From JADKIH01 sp031367345 (GTDB lineage Bacteria; Bacteroidota; Bacteroidia; AKYH767-A; 2013-40CM-41-45): 39,343 nucleotides of DNA. The notes under the pieces were generated by a model. It was not told where the DNA came from, did no database searches, and saw only the letters and a program-made list of their open reading frames with translations. The stretch covers positions 1-39,343 of the forward strand of contig JANLPR010000029.1 in NCBI GenBank assembly GCA_031367345.1. The letters are read 5' to 3'. The position numbers and the translations under genes are program-made. Shown one piece after another: positions 24,275-32,409 of this stretch (positions are counted from its first letter, which is position 1; the number at the start of each line of letters is the position of its first letter).

Positions 24275-25612
24275 TTAGTCAACGATAAATGAAGTAGAAA
24301 GGGCAGGAGATCCGTCAAGCAGAATTAAATAATGGTAAATTCCATTTCTCAATTCATTTTTCTCGATTTCAAATTTTAAGTCGTTTCCAAGAATATTTTC
24401 TTCAAATTTTTCTTTCACTAATTGTCCTTGATTGTTGTAAATTAGTAATGAAGAGTTAGCGAAATGTTTTTTCAATTTAACTTGTAAGATGGAATGATCA
24501 GTGATAGGATTGGGGAATAGAGTAGAAGATTCAATTGCGCTAGCAATTTCTTCAATTCCGATTGTAGTAGAGGAAATAGAAATATTACTCCCATTACCTG
24601 ACCACATTCCGCCAGCGATAATATAGCCTGTTTTACTATTGATGGCATAAGGTGCACCGCCAAGTGTATTGCCGGTGAGAACGGCTTTAATGGGAATTGT
24701 TGGTCCATCGATTCTTCCGATATATGTTGCAAGACCACTTACTCCAACACCACTGAATGTTCCACCTAAAAATAAAGTTGTTTGTAATTTATAAAAGGAA
24801 TATATTTTAATTGTAGGTCCACTAAATATGGTATTTATAGTACTCCATGTACCACCATTCCATTTAGAAGCAGCATAAGTCGGCTGACTAAATTCTCCTC
24901 CTGCATAGAGATATCCATTGATAGCAGCAAGTGCATTTACACGGCCACCTGTTAGATCGGGCATTGCATACCAAGTATTGGAACTATCTTTATAAACGGG
25001 TGTTGCTGTATTTTCAGTGCCAGCATATAATTTTTTCGCACCGTTAGAAGTGTATTCAGCCAATGCGTTTACTACAGATGGAACTCCTGTACCAACAGCA
25101 GCCCAAGTTGAAGTTGCAATAGATGCAATATGAAGTAGCGCAGTACCTGAACCTGACTGATTAAATTTTCCTGCTACATATAATTTTGAAGAATCTTCAG
25201 CTACATACAAACAATTTACTTGATCATTCACACCACCGGCTACATCGCTAAAAACTCCGGTACTGGAAACAGAAGCTATATTTTTAACTGTAACACCTCC
25301 TGCAACAGTAAATAATCCACCTACATATAAATTGTTTTTATAAAAAGCTAGAGCATAAACTGGTCCGTTAATTCCTGTACCTACTTGCTGCCAAGTGCTA
25401 GTGCTTGTGTTATATTTGGCTAAGTAATTAACTCCGCTTGCAAATGTGCCACCGGCATAAATACTTCCATCATTTGGACTCACAGCAATGGCGCGAATTC
25501 CGGTAGTGGTACTTCCTAAGCTGGTTGTTACTCCAAGTGGATTCCAAACTTGGCCGCTTACATTCAACATTGTTAAAAAAAGAATTATTAAAATTGGGTA
25601 AATTTTCTTCAT
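24275..25612 (-). CDS. T9SS-secreted beta-propeller protein with type A sorting domain
   Basis: 445 residues. Signal peptide ending NVSG before Q21. The body is a run of kelch-like blades with the recurring core 'LYAGGxF...', for example SIYAGGTFASGVNYLAKYN, NLYVGGLFTVAGG, KLYVAGKFNQSG, YLYAGGEFSQ and FLGGTFSGVG. The C-terminal 75 or so residues fit a type A T9SS sorting domain: SSTLFPNPITDHSILQVKL, LLIYNNQGQLV and ELRNGIYHYLILLDGS. The product should cross the outer membrane and be released or anchored to lipopolysaccharide. Binding target unknown. The gene looks single. Confidence 0.9.
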   Translation of the reverse strand: MKKIYPILIILFLTMLNVSGQVWNPLGVTTSLGSTTTGIRAIAVSPNDGSIYAGGTFASGVNYLAKYNTSTSTWQQVGTGINGPVYALAFYKNNLYVGGLFTVAGGVTVKNIASVSSTGVFSDVAGGVNDQVNCLYVAEDSSKLYVAGKFNQSGSGTALLHIASIATSTWAAVGTGVPSVVNALAEYTSNGAKKLYAGTENTATPVYKDSSNTWYAMPDLTGGRVNALAAINGYLYAGGEFSQPTYAASKWNGGTWSTINTIFSGPTIKIYSFYKLQTTLFLGGTFSGVGVSGLATYIGRIDGPTIPIKAVLTGNTLGGAPYAINSKTGYIIAGGMWSGNGSNISISSTTIGIEEIASAIESSTLFPNPITDHSILQVKLKKHFANSSLLIYNNQGQLVKEKFEENILGNDLKFEIEKNELRNGIYHYLILLDGSPALSTSFIVD

Positions 25613-25684
25613 AGTTGTGATTTTTTATTTTTGATATGAACTGCAAAATACAGTTTTTCTGTTTCTATTTGTAGACTCGATGTG

Positions 25685-27097
25685 TTATTTTTTATAATAA
25701 AAATTGATGGCACTGCAGGCTTTTAAATTGGACGATAACTTATAAAAATACTTTTTGTTTCCGTCTACAAACTCGATTGCTGCGGTGTTTGGAGGGCTTT
25801 TACCTAAATTATTGGCAAATAGGACGAGGTAGTTATTTGTGTTTTCAATGAGATTTATTGTGATTTCTTTCTTTTGTTTGGTTACTCCATAATGATCGAG
25901 AATCCATTTGCCATTAAAAAATAGTGACATCGTATCTCCATCTATATAGCTATTGTCGTAAACGTAAATTTTAATGGTCGAATTAGTCAAAACAATTTTA
26001 TCTGTTGAAATTACCTTTCTTCCATTGATAACAGAAGGAATATTTTCCTGTAGCATCTCAACATCGGTTGTATGAGGAGATTTAATTGAATCTTGTTCGG
26101 ATAATAATTGCTTAGGTGGTTTAATTACAAATGGTGGTAAATTAGTTCCTTTCTTCCAATGTATTATGCTTTTATCTAGGCTACCCGTATATAGATCATC
26201 ATCAGTCAAGCCAAATACCGACGAGCTAACTATTTCTTTATGTAAAAAAAGTTCTTGAGTTATTTGTTTCTCTAGCGGTATCCAAATACGAGCCCAATTG
26301 CCAATATTGCCACTACACATCATCCGTCCTGTCGAAGAAAAACTCATTGCTGACGGATTGCCGGCTTTCATAGAAAAGATAGCGGGTAAAGAAAGCTGAT
26401 TGAGCTTATAATTCCACATTGCAAAAGTGCCATCGGCCGACCAAGTAGCTATGATAGTATCGTTAACCAATGCAATTCTTTCAATATTTGCGCTGCCAAA
26501 TTGGATGCTTTGTGAAATGCGATCGTTTCGGGTGTTTAGAACTTTTATGGAGTTGCCACAACAGTAAATTAACGCACTTCTATCCTTTGTGATTACTGCA
26601 TCGAAAATAGTATCTTGATCAACGAACAATTCATTAACAGGTTGAGTGAGGTCTGACCTTGTCTTAAATAAATGATTGTTGCCATTGAAATAAATGAAAC
26701 CGTCGGCAATAGAAAATAGAACGAAATTTATTCCGGAGTAATTCGGAGAATATATAGATTGAATTATTTTTTCATGCTTGAAGTCGTAGATTTTTATTTC
26801 TCCATCATGAGTACTGCTCAACAATAAATTACCGGTTGAATTAAAGATTAAATTTCCAATTGCACTTTGGTGTGCATCGATCTTTTTTAATAAATGATCG
26901 TCAGTTAAATCATAGATGTAAATTTTCCCTTTCGAGTCTCCGGCAATTAATAAATTATTAAGAGGATCTTTTAAGAGTATAGTAATTCCACCTTCATGAC
27001 TATTCAAGGAATTTTGAGGAGAAAGATTCTGAGCGAAAGAGGTCCTTTGAAGACAGATAAGGAAAAAGAAAAAAAAGGCGTGCTTCGATAAATTCAC
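25685..27097 (-). CDS. Secreted WD40-like beta-propeller protein
   Basis: 470 residues from a GTG start at 27097. Signal peptide with a run of Phe (HAFFFFFLICLQRTSFAQ). WD40-like blades follow (KIYIYDLTDDHLLKKIDAHQSAIGNLIFNSTGNLLLSSTHDGEIKIYDFK; later TWSADGTFAMWN, NWARIWIP and TGSLDKSIIHWKKG). The C-terminal 120 residues form a separate beta domain (IKIYVYDNSYIDGDTMSLFFNGKWILDHYGVT...NLGKSPPNTAAIEF) that recurs in Bacteroidota exported proteins. No T9SS sorting domain is visible. A -7 element TAATTTTG lies only 5 bases upstream of the GTG, so the transcript may be leaderless or nearly so. Role unknown. Confidence 0.87.
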   Translation of the reverse strand: MNLSKHAFFFFFLICLQRTSFAQNLSPQNSLNSHEGGITILLKDPLNNLLIAGDSKGKIYIYDLTDDHLLKKIDAHQSAIGNLIFNSTGNLLLSSTHDGEIKIYDFKHEKIIQSIYSPNYSGINFVLFSIADGFIYFNGNNHLFKTRSDLTQPVNELFVDQDTIFDAVITKDRSALIYCCGNSIKVLNTRNDRISQSIQFGSANIERIALVNDTIIATWSADGTFAMWNYKLNQLSLPAIFSMKAGNPSAMSFSSTGRMMCSGNIGNWARIWIPLEKQITQELFLHKEIVSSSVFGLTDDDLYTGSLDKSIIHWKKGTNLPPFVIKPPKQLLSEQDSIKSPHTTDVEMLQENIPSVINGRKVISTDKIVLTNSTIKIYVYDNSYIDGDTMSLFFNGKWILDHYGVTKQKKEITINLIENTNNYLVLFANNLGKSPPNTAAIEFVDGNKKYFYKLSSNLKACSAINFYYKK

Positions 27098-27102
27098 AAA
27101 AG

Positions 27103-27110
27103 CAAAATTA
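27103..27110 (-). promoter_or_regulatory. -7 element TAATTTTG just before the GTG of the WD40 gene
   Basis: Exact TAnnTTTG match, 5 bases upstream of GTG 27097. No TTTG at the expected -33 distance was found, so the promoter call is tentative. Confidence 0.35.
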
Positions 27111-27171
27111 CGATTTTGTGAAATAGGATAGTTTATATAAAAAGATAAATCAAGTGACTTTTGAACAAAAA

Positions 27172-27198
27172 AAAACTGCCGGATGAACCGGCAGTTTT
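27172..27198 (-). terminator. Rho-independent terminator after the Ala/Lys-rich small gene
   Basis: Perfect 11-bp stem AAAACTGCCGG / CCGGCAGTTTT with a 5-base loop, followed on the minus strand by a run of T. It starts 9 bases after the stop codon. The clearest intrinsic terminator in the window. Confidence 0.93.
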
Positions 27199-27207
27199 AA
27201 TTAAAAA

Positions 27208-27462
27208 TTATTTCTTTACTTCTGTTTTCTTCACAGCTGCTTTCTTAGCGTGAGTCGCTTTCATTTCACCTTCTTTCTTAGCAGGTGCTGCTTTCATTTC
27301 AGCTTCTTTCTTTGCTGCTTCAGCATCAGTTTTCACAGGAGCTGCCATTTTTTTAACTGGTGCTTTTTCAGTTTTAGCCGGTGCAGCTGCTGGAGTTGGA
27401 GTTTGTGCAGATACAGAAACAGCGAACAATGCTGCTGTAGCTAATACAAGGATCTTTTTCAT
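27208..27462 (-). CDS. Small secreted Ala/Lys-rich protein
   Basis: 84 residues: a signal peptide (MKKILVLATAALFAVSVSAQ) and a low-complexity mature part of about 64 residues made of Ala, Lys, Pro and Glu (TPTPAAAPAKTEKAP, PAKKEGEMKATHAKK). Highly basic and probably disordered, like histone-H1-type tails but exported. I know no function; binding of DNA, polysaccharide or cell wall outside the cytoplasm is conceivable. Single gene with a strong terminator, and a perfect inverted repeat upstream (27499-27532) that could be an operator. The strong terminator and the simple composition suggest abundant expression, which is inference. Confidence 0.85.
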   Translation of the reverse strand: MKKILVLATAALFAVSVSAQTPTPAAAPAKTEKAPVKKMAAPVKTDAEAAKKEAEMKAAPAKKEGEMKATHAKKAAVKKTEVKK

Positions 27463-27498
27463 AGTTGGTTTTTTTAGTTGAATTATGGTACAAGATTA

Positions 27499-27532
27499 CA
27501 CTGAATTCAATGATGGAATTATGAATTCAGTG
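27499..27532. repeat. Inverted repeat upstream of the small Ala/Lys-rich gene
   Basis: Perfect 11-bp arms CACTGAATTCA / TGAATTCAGTG with a 12-base spacer, 37-70 bases upstream of the gene start. On the minus strand TAATCTTG (27500-27493), one base off TAnnTTTG, overlaps the promoter-proximal arm. It could be an operator. Confidence 0.6.
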
Positions 27533-27659
27533 ATTGGCTTTCTGTTAAAAAGTATTAATAGACATCTTAACTCAAAGCCATCACAATTTCTTCATCAATG
27601 AAGCGGTTTCCCTCAGATGAAAGGGAAAAGAGAAATTTATTAGAGAGATAAATCAATAA

Positions 27660-28040
27660 TTAATTCCTTAAAAATTGCTGACTCAACAAATAACCTAGTC
27701 CTGAAAAAAGGATTCCTAACACCGAGGTAAATAGGACATAACTAATTGCTAATCCGCTTTGATTTTCTCTTAAAAGTGTAAATGTTTCAAGTGCATACGA
27801 AGAGTAGGTTGTGAATCCTCCGAGTAATCCGGTGAATAAAAATAAACGCATATTTGGAGACATTGGATTCACCTGATTGAATCCGGCAATTAATCCAATG
27901 ATAAAGGATCCTGATAAGTTGACAATAAAAGTGCCCCATGGGAACTGACTACCAATCATCCATCCGCTTAGCCAAGTGGAACTCATATGGCGAAGAATAG
28001 AACCGATTGCTCCACCAATTGCGATGTAAAAATATTTCAT
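27660..28040 (-). CDS. crcB: Fluoride ion channel CrcB/FluC
   Basis: 126 residues, four membrane helices, normal for the family. Signature segments are GGAIGSILRH near the start, FPWGTFIVNLSGSFIIGLI with the conserved Asn, and GLLGGFTTYSSYALET, which holds the fluoride-path Thr/Ser/Tyr residues. The dimeric channel lets toxic fluoride leave the cytoplasm. It is encoded alone. I looked upstream for a crcB (fluoride) riboswitch and saw none, so regulation is open. Confidence 0.95.
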   Translation of the reverse strand: MKYFYIAIGGAIGSILRHMSSTWLSGWMIGSQFPWGTFIVNLSGSFIIGLIAGFNQVNPMSPNMRLFLFTGLLGGFTTYSSYALETFTLLRENQSGLAISYVLFTSVLGILFSGLGYLLSQQFLRN

Positions 28041-28134
28041 TGGCAGCTAAAGTAGTGAATTGAAATACTAATATTGATTCTAGTATAAAATGAAGACACT
28101 GATTTTTACAGTTATATAAAAATAACAAATAAAA

Positions 28135-28177
28135 AACCGCCTATCAATAATATTAGTTTCAATTTTGATAGGCGGTT
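28135..28177 (-). terminator. Rho-independent terminator after the DUF3078 gene
   Basis: 13-bp perfect stem AACCGCCTATCAA / TTGATAGGCGGTT with a 17-base loop, followed on the minus strand by a run of six T. It starts 31 bases after the stop codon. Confidence 0.88.
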
Positions 28178-28208
28178 GTGTTATTTAATCGGTATGAGAT
28201 GTGGGCAA

Positions 28209-29066
28209 TTAAAATTTATATCCGAATCCAACTCCAATCAATTCTTTGAATTGCGTTCGTTCGATAATATTGGCATCATAAACTAACTGTGCAATCACAG
28301 AAGCCGTAATGAATTTGTTCACTTTAAGATTCAATTGGTTTTCAAAGTTAACATCAATTTTCTTTGCGTTATTTTTGTCCTTGTCTGTATAGTTGTTAAA
28401 CAATTCTAATTTTGAAGTCAGTGTTACATTGGTCATGATGTCTTTTTTGAATTTCATGTTTAAATAAGCACCAAACTCGCTTCTTACCGTTTTTCCCGGA
28501 TCAACACCATAAGCTCCAAGATCGGAAAGTGTTTTGTCTGAAACAATCGTAAACTTACCTGTTGCAGGAGAAATCATTACTTCAAAATAATCTACCGGCT
28601 TATAGGTGAAACCTAACGAAGCAGTAAAAAAGCCTGGAGCAAGAAAACGGGAGACAACCGTACTATCGTTAGGATATGCATAACCGGGAGCAAATTGACT
28701 TTTGAAATTAATTAAAGCCGAGTAAAGCCAATGAGCACTAATTTTTCTACCAAATTTTGAAGTAAAATCAATCTTGTCATCACTTTTCCGTGCTCCATTA
28801 TCGCCTGATTCTAGATAAGCATAGCCAAGATCTAAGGTGTTTTGCCAATCGATTTTGCCTTTTAGGTAATTGGAGAACAAATTTACGCTTGCATTTAAGC
28901 TTAACGAGTTTTCCCCACCGGCTGACCATTGCGATAAGTTAACCTGTGAAAAATTTACGCCAATGAATCCCCCCGATTTCCAACTAGTATCTTTAACAGT
29001 TGGAGTTTGAGCTATTACGTTCAGGCCGATAAGCATAGCCAGTACCATCAAGTAGTTTTTTTTCAT
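28209..29066 (-). CDS. DUF3078 outer-membrane beta-barrel-like protein
   Basis: 285 residues from ATG 29066; the frame can be extended to TTG 29075, but MKKNYLMVLAMLIGLNVIAQ is the normal signal peptide. The mature protein opens with the DUF3078 signature (WKSGGFIGVNFSQVNLSQWSAGGENSLSLNASVN). It continues as alternating amphipathic strands ending in an aromatic residue (FKELIGVGFGYKF), consistent with an outer-membrane barrel. Common in Bacteroidota; function unknown. Divergent from the ABC-F gene, with about 100 bases between them. Confidence 0.88.
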   Translation of the reverse strand: MKKNYLMVLAMLIGLNVIAQTPTVKDTSWKSGGFIGVNFSQVNLSQWSAGGENSLSLNASVNLFSNYLKGKIDWQNTLDLGYAYLESGDNGARKSDDKIDFTSKFGRKISAHWLYSALINFKSQFAPGYAYPNDSTVVSRFLAPGFFTASLGFTYKPVDYFEVMISPATGKFTIVSDKTLSDLGAYGVDPGKTVRSEFGAYLNMKFKKDIMTNVTLTSKLELFNNYTDKDKNNAKKIDVNFENQLNLKVNKFITASVIAQLVYDANIIERTQFKELIGVGFGYKF

Positions 29067-29170
29067 AAATTTCAATAAATGTGTGTGTGATTTGAGCCGG
29101 CAAGATACAAGTTTTATGAAAATTATTAAATAGTTACTGTCAATCGGTTAGAATTTACGATTTTTGCAAA

Positions 29171-31096
29171 ATGCTTAGTTTAAACAACATTTCTTTTGAG
29201 TTCGGTAGCCGTTATTTGTACAAAGACGCTACTTGGCAAATAAATCCGGGTGAAAAAATTGGTTTAGTAGGATTGAACGGAACCGGAAAGTCTACCTTAT
29301 TGCGTATTATCAATGGTGAATTTGCCCTTGAAAGTGGAGAAATAAGTAAAATTCGGAATTTAACAATTGGCTTCTTAAATCAGGATCTATTAAGTTACTC
29401 AAGTGGCGAGTCTATTTTGGAGGTAGCAATGACGGCTTTTGCCTCAACATTGCAACTGGAGAAAGAGATTAATGAGTTGTTATTCAAGCTCGAAACGGAT
29501 CATAGCGATGAAATACTTCATGCCTTACACGATAAACAAGTAGCGTATGAAGCAGCGGATGGCTATAACATTAAATCGAGGACCGAATCGTTATTAGAAG
29601 GATTAGGATTCTCTACGACCGATCTTACCAGACCATTAGATACTTTTTCGGGTGGATGGAGAATGCGTGTAATGCTCGCGAAAATGATGCTTCAGCAGCC
29701 GGATCTACTCTTGTTAGATGAGCCTACGAATCACCTCGATCTTCCGTCTATTTTATGGATTGAAGGTTATTTAAAGGACTACACCGGTACAGTAGTAATC
29801 GTATCTCACGATCGCTATTTTTTAGATAAAGTAGTAAACAAGATTGCTGAAATAGCTTTTCAGAAAATTACTTTATACACCGGAAATTATACACATTATT
29901 TAGAAGAGAAAGAACTGAGAGAAGATCTTCAGCGTTCTCAGTTTAAAAATCAGCAGCAGTATATTAAAGAGCAGGAAAAGCTAATCGACCGTTTCAAGGC
30001 CAAAGCATCGAAGGCGAAAATGGCGCAGTCGCGAGTGAAAATGCTCGATCGTCTGGAAAAGGTTGAAGATGTTGAATCGATGGGTGGAGAAATGAAAGTT
30101 CGTTTCGAAATGGATAAACAGCCGGGTAAATTAATTTCCCGATTGCACATCAACGATAAATCGTATGGTGAGCAACGAATTCTGAAACACTCAGAATCGT
30201 CTATTCTTCGTGGCGACAAAATAGCGTTGGTAGGAGCGAATGGTCGAGGGAAATCTACTTTGCTCAGAATGATTTTTGGTTCGGAGCCTTTTGAAGGGAA
30301 GTCGGATGCTACTCACAATGTTATTACTTCTTTTTTCGCACAGCATCAATTGGAAAGTTTGAATTTGAACAATGATCTAATTACTGAACTGGCACATTTT
30401 GCACCATCAAAAAAAGATGTAGAGCTGCGATCGATACTCGGAGCGTTTCTTTTTTCCGGCGATGAAGTGTTTAAGAAAATTAAAGTGTTGTCGGGTGGAG
30501 AGAAATCGCGAGTTGCCTTGGCAAAAACGATGCTCAGTAAAGCAAATTTTTTAATTCTCGATGAGCCAACGAATCACCTCGACATGCAAAGCGTGGGAAT
30601 ATTAATTCAGGTGTTGCAAGAATATGAAGGTTCGTTTATTATTGTTTCTCACGATCGTTTTTTCCTTTCACAAGTTGCCAATAAAATTTGGTGGATAGAA
30701 GATCAAGAGTTGAAAGAATACTTAGGGCCATACGATGAATATGAATATTGGCTAGAACAACGTCAAAAAGAGGAGAAGAGTATTGATAAGCAGCGACTCG
30801 ACATTGAGAAAAAGGAACGAATAAAAAAGAAAACGGAAGTTAAAGCTGTACAAGGAGAAGAAGAGAAAAAGCTGAAGAAGAAACTAAGCAGTCGTTTTCA
30901 GAATTTAGAAACTGACTTACAGAAAGCAAAGCAAACAAAAGAAGCGTTAGAAAAAGAGCTTGGAGATCCTGAGGTCTATGAAAATACCGATAAATTTCAA
31001 GTAGCGATGGAAAAGTTTAACCGTCACGAAACAATCTTAAGCGATCTTACGAAAGAGTGGGAGGAAGTCTTTGAACAACTGACTTTGATGGAATAA
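29171..31096 (+). CDS. ABC-F family ATPase (YheS/Uup-like)
   Basis: 641 residues, two ABC ATPase domains and no membrane part, so a soluble ribosome-associated type. Domain 1: Walker A GLNGTGKST (residues 34-42), signature FSGGWRMRV, Walker B LLLLDEPTNHLD. The interdomain linker is helical and Lys-rich (QQQYIKEQEKLIDRFKAKASKAKMAQSRVKML), the part that reaches the ribosomal P site in this family. Domain 2: Walker A GANGRGKST, signature LSGGEKSRVALA, Walker B LILDEPTNHLDM. A C-terminal coiled coil (about residues 545-640) is typical of Uup/YheS-like members. The role is probably translation assistance; antibiotic protection is possible but not shown. Followed without gap by a small membrane-protein frame. 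Confidence 0.94.
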   Translation: MLSLNNISFEFGSRYLYKDATWQINPGEKIGLVGLNGTGKSTLLRIINGEFALESGEISKIRNLTIGFLNQDLLSYSSGESILEVAMTAFASTLQLEKEINELLFKLETDHSDEILHALHDKQVAYEAADGYNIKSRTESLLEGLGFSTTDLTRPLDTFSGGWRMRVMLAKMMLQQPDLLLLDEPTNHLDLPSILWIEGYLKDYTGTVVIVSHDRYFLDKVVNKIAEIAFQKITLYTGNYTHYLEEKELREDLQRSQFKNQQQYIKEQEKLIDRFKAKASKAKMAQSRVKMLDRLEKVEDVESMGGEMKVRFEMDKQPGKLISRLHINDKSYGEQRILKHSESSILRGDKIALVGANGRGKSTLLRMIFGSEPFEGKSDATHNVITSFFAQHQLESLNLNNDLITELAHFAPSKKDVELRSILGAFLFSGDEVFKKIKVLSGGEKSRVALAKTMLSKANFLILDEPTNHLDMQSVGILIQVLQEYEGSFIIVSHDRFFLSQVANKIWWIEDQELKEYLGPYDEYEYWLEQRQKEEKSIDKQRLDIEKKERIKKKTEVKAVQGEEEKKLKKKLSSRFQNLETDLQKAKQTKEALEKELGDPEVYENTDKFQVAMEKFNRHETILSDLTKEWEEVFEQLTLME

Positions 31097-31261
31097 ATGC
31101 TACGCACAATTTCGATGGTTTCAACAGATAAAAATAAGAGTCTTAAAATTGAAACTAAAAAGTCGTTCGAGAAGTCAGTTCATAATACAAGGGTAGCTGC
31201 TTTTTTAGAGTTAGTTATTATCACCCTATCGGTAATTTATTTGTTGGCAATAGTTCTATAG
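31097..31261 (+). CDS. Possible small membrane protein (54 residues)
   Basis: An ATG frame starting immediately after the ABC-F stop codon: MLRTISMVSTDKNKSLKIE... with a basic, Lys-rich N-terminal half and a single hydrophobic helix at the end (AAFLELVIITLSVIYLLAIVL). Tight coupling to the ABC-F gene and the one-helix design make it plausible. I recognise no family. A poly-T hairpin follows at 31276-31310. Confidence 0.5.
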   Translation: MLRTISMVSTDKNKSLKIETKKSFEKSVHNTRVAAFLELVIITLSVIYLLAIVL

Positions 31262-31275
31262 TAGCTATGTTTTTT

Positions 31276-31310
31276 AAAAAGCAGGAGTATTTTGACGATG
31301 CTTGCTTTTT
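31276..31310 (+). terminator. Weak terminator-like hairpin
   Basis: 8-bp arms AAAAAGCA / TGCTTTTT with a 19-base loop, followed by a T run, shortly after the small membrane-protein frame. Confidence 0.45.
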
Positions 31311-31407
31311 TTTACATTTTAGATCATTTTTGAAGTTGATAATCGTGAGTTTACCTTGCGTTTTGATGTGTTTGTCAAAAATAGTATGGAAAGAATGATA
31401 AGAATTA

Positions 31408-31415
31408 TATCTTTG
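31408..31415 (+). promoter_or_regulatory. -7 element TATCTTTG upstream of apaG
   Basis: Exact TAnnTTTG, 21 bases before the apaG ATG. No TTTG was seen at the right distance upstream, so this is a partial promoter. Confidence 0.45.
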
Positions 31416-31436
31416 ATTCTCATTCTTGTCAACTAA

Positions 31437-31823
31437 ATGATCACTCAAGTAACATCAGGTATAAAAGTAAGTGTAGAGGTTTTTTATAGACCTGATCAAA
31501 GTGATGCGGAACTTAATCAGCACATTTTTGCTTATAGAATTACGATTACAAACAATAGTGAATATTCGTGTCGATTACTGCGTAGAAGTTGGTTTATAAA
31601 AGATTCAAATGGTGCAAATAGGCATGTAGAAGGAGAGGGCGTAGTTGGAGAAAAGCCAATCATAGGAACAGGAGAGGTGTATCAATATATATCCGGTTGT
31701 AATTTAGATTCAGAAATAGGGAAGATGTATGGTACGTATTCTATGGAACGATTAATTGATAGTAAGAAATTCAATGTACGAATTCCTGAATTTCATTTAG
31801 TAGTACCTTACAAGTTAAACTAA
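31437..31823 (+). CDS. apaG: ApaG-family protein
   Basis: 128 residues, the usual ApaG length. The all-beta fibronectin-like fold is seen in SGIKVSVEVFYRPDQSDAELNQHIFAYRITITNNSEYSCRLLRRSWFIKDSNGANRHVEGEGVVGEKPIIGTGEVYQYISGCNLDSEIGKMYGTYSM, a close match to the family core. It was linked by mutants to Co2+ resistance and Mg2+ efflux in enterobacteria; the molecular role is uncertain, possibly nucleotide binding. Encoded alone, with its own -7 element. Confidence 0.95.
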   Translation: MITQVTSGIKVSVEVFYRPDQSDAELNQHIFAYRITITNNSEYSCRLLRRSWFIKDSNGANRHVEGEGVVGEKPIIGTGEVYQYISGCNLDSEIGKMYGTYSMERLIDSKKFNVRIPEFHLVVPYKLN

Positions 31824-31858
31824 AACGATTGTTGATTTAGCGTGCACAGGTGATTTTT

Positions 31859-32320
31859 TCACTCACCAAAAAATTTATTCAGGGCTTTATTTCTAAACGA
31901 AAAAATTTCTTTAATTTTTTTTTCGATAAAGAGGTGATTTAAAAAATTGCCGACGAACCCAAATGGAATTTCATAATGCAGTATATCAATCATTTCAACA
32001 CCATTTTCTTTTTCAATAAAATGATGCTGATGATGCCAAAGTTTGTAAGGGCCTTTTCTTTGTTCATCCACAAAAAAATCCGGTTCGCTAACATGTGTAA
32101 TTTCAGTAACCCAGTTGAGCGGAATGTTAAACAGAGGCGATACTGTGTAGCAAATAATTTGGCCGGGGTAAGTTTTATTATTGCTTATGTCGGAGTGAAT
32201 TACGAAATTCATTTCCTTAGGGGTTATTTTGGATAAATTTTTCGGATCACTAAAAAAGTTCCATGCTGCTGCTTTACTTATGGGTAAAGTTTGATTAAAG
32301 CGAAGGTTTTTAACACTCAT
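31859..32320 (-). CDS. SRPBCC-family (START-like) protein
   Basis: 153 residues with the SRPBCC fold: FNQTLPISKAAAWNFFSDPKNLSKITPKEMNFVI at the start, FNIPLNWVTEITHVSEPDFFVDEQRKGPYKLWHHQHHFIEKENGVEMIDILHYEIPFGFVGNFLNHLFIEKKIKEIF, then a C-terminal helix. The phrase GPYKLWHHQHHF is typical of the Bacteroidota and cyanobacterial subgroup. These proteins have a deep hydrophobic pocket for lipids or other small molecules; the ligand is unknown. Single gene, convergent with apaG. Confidence 0.88.
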   Translation of the reverse strand: MSVKNLRFNQTLPISKAAAWNFFSDPKNLSKITPKEMNFVIHSDISNNKTYPGQIICYTVSPLFNIPLNWVTEITHVSEPDFFVDEQRKGPYKLWHHQHHFIEKENGVEMIDILHYEIPFGFVGNFLNHLFIEKKIKEIFSFRNKALNKFFGE

Positions 32321-32356
32321 ACGGTTGCACTAATAGTTTGAACATACGCTTCTAAA

Positions 32357-32390
32357 AAATGCTCTCGAGAATTTTTTCTCGAGAGCATTT
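32357..32390 (-). terminator. Strong hairpin terminator after the T9SS beta-helix gene
   Basis: Perfect 15-bp stem AAATGCTCTCGAGAA / TTCTCGAGAGCATTT with a 4-base loop, followed on the minus strand by a T run. It starts about 20 bases after the stop at 32410. Confidence 0.92.
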
Positions 32391-32409
32391 AAAAATATAC
32401 ATTTCACAC

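Noticed and set aside
27560..27659. In-frame stretch after the crcB stop reading like a protein C-terminus (FSLSSEGNRFIDEEIVMALS)
   Set aside because: About 30 codons, no ATG, unrelated to CrcB; probably chance, though a gene remnant cannot be excluded.
28041..28134. Fluoride riboswitch upstream of crcB
   Set aside because: No match to the conserved crcB-motif core in the short leader.
31221..31448. 75-codon minus-strand frame antisense to the small membrane protein and apaG leader
   Set aside because: Low complexity, overlaps regulatory sequence, no protein features.
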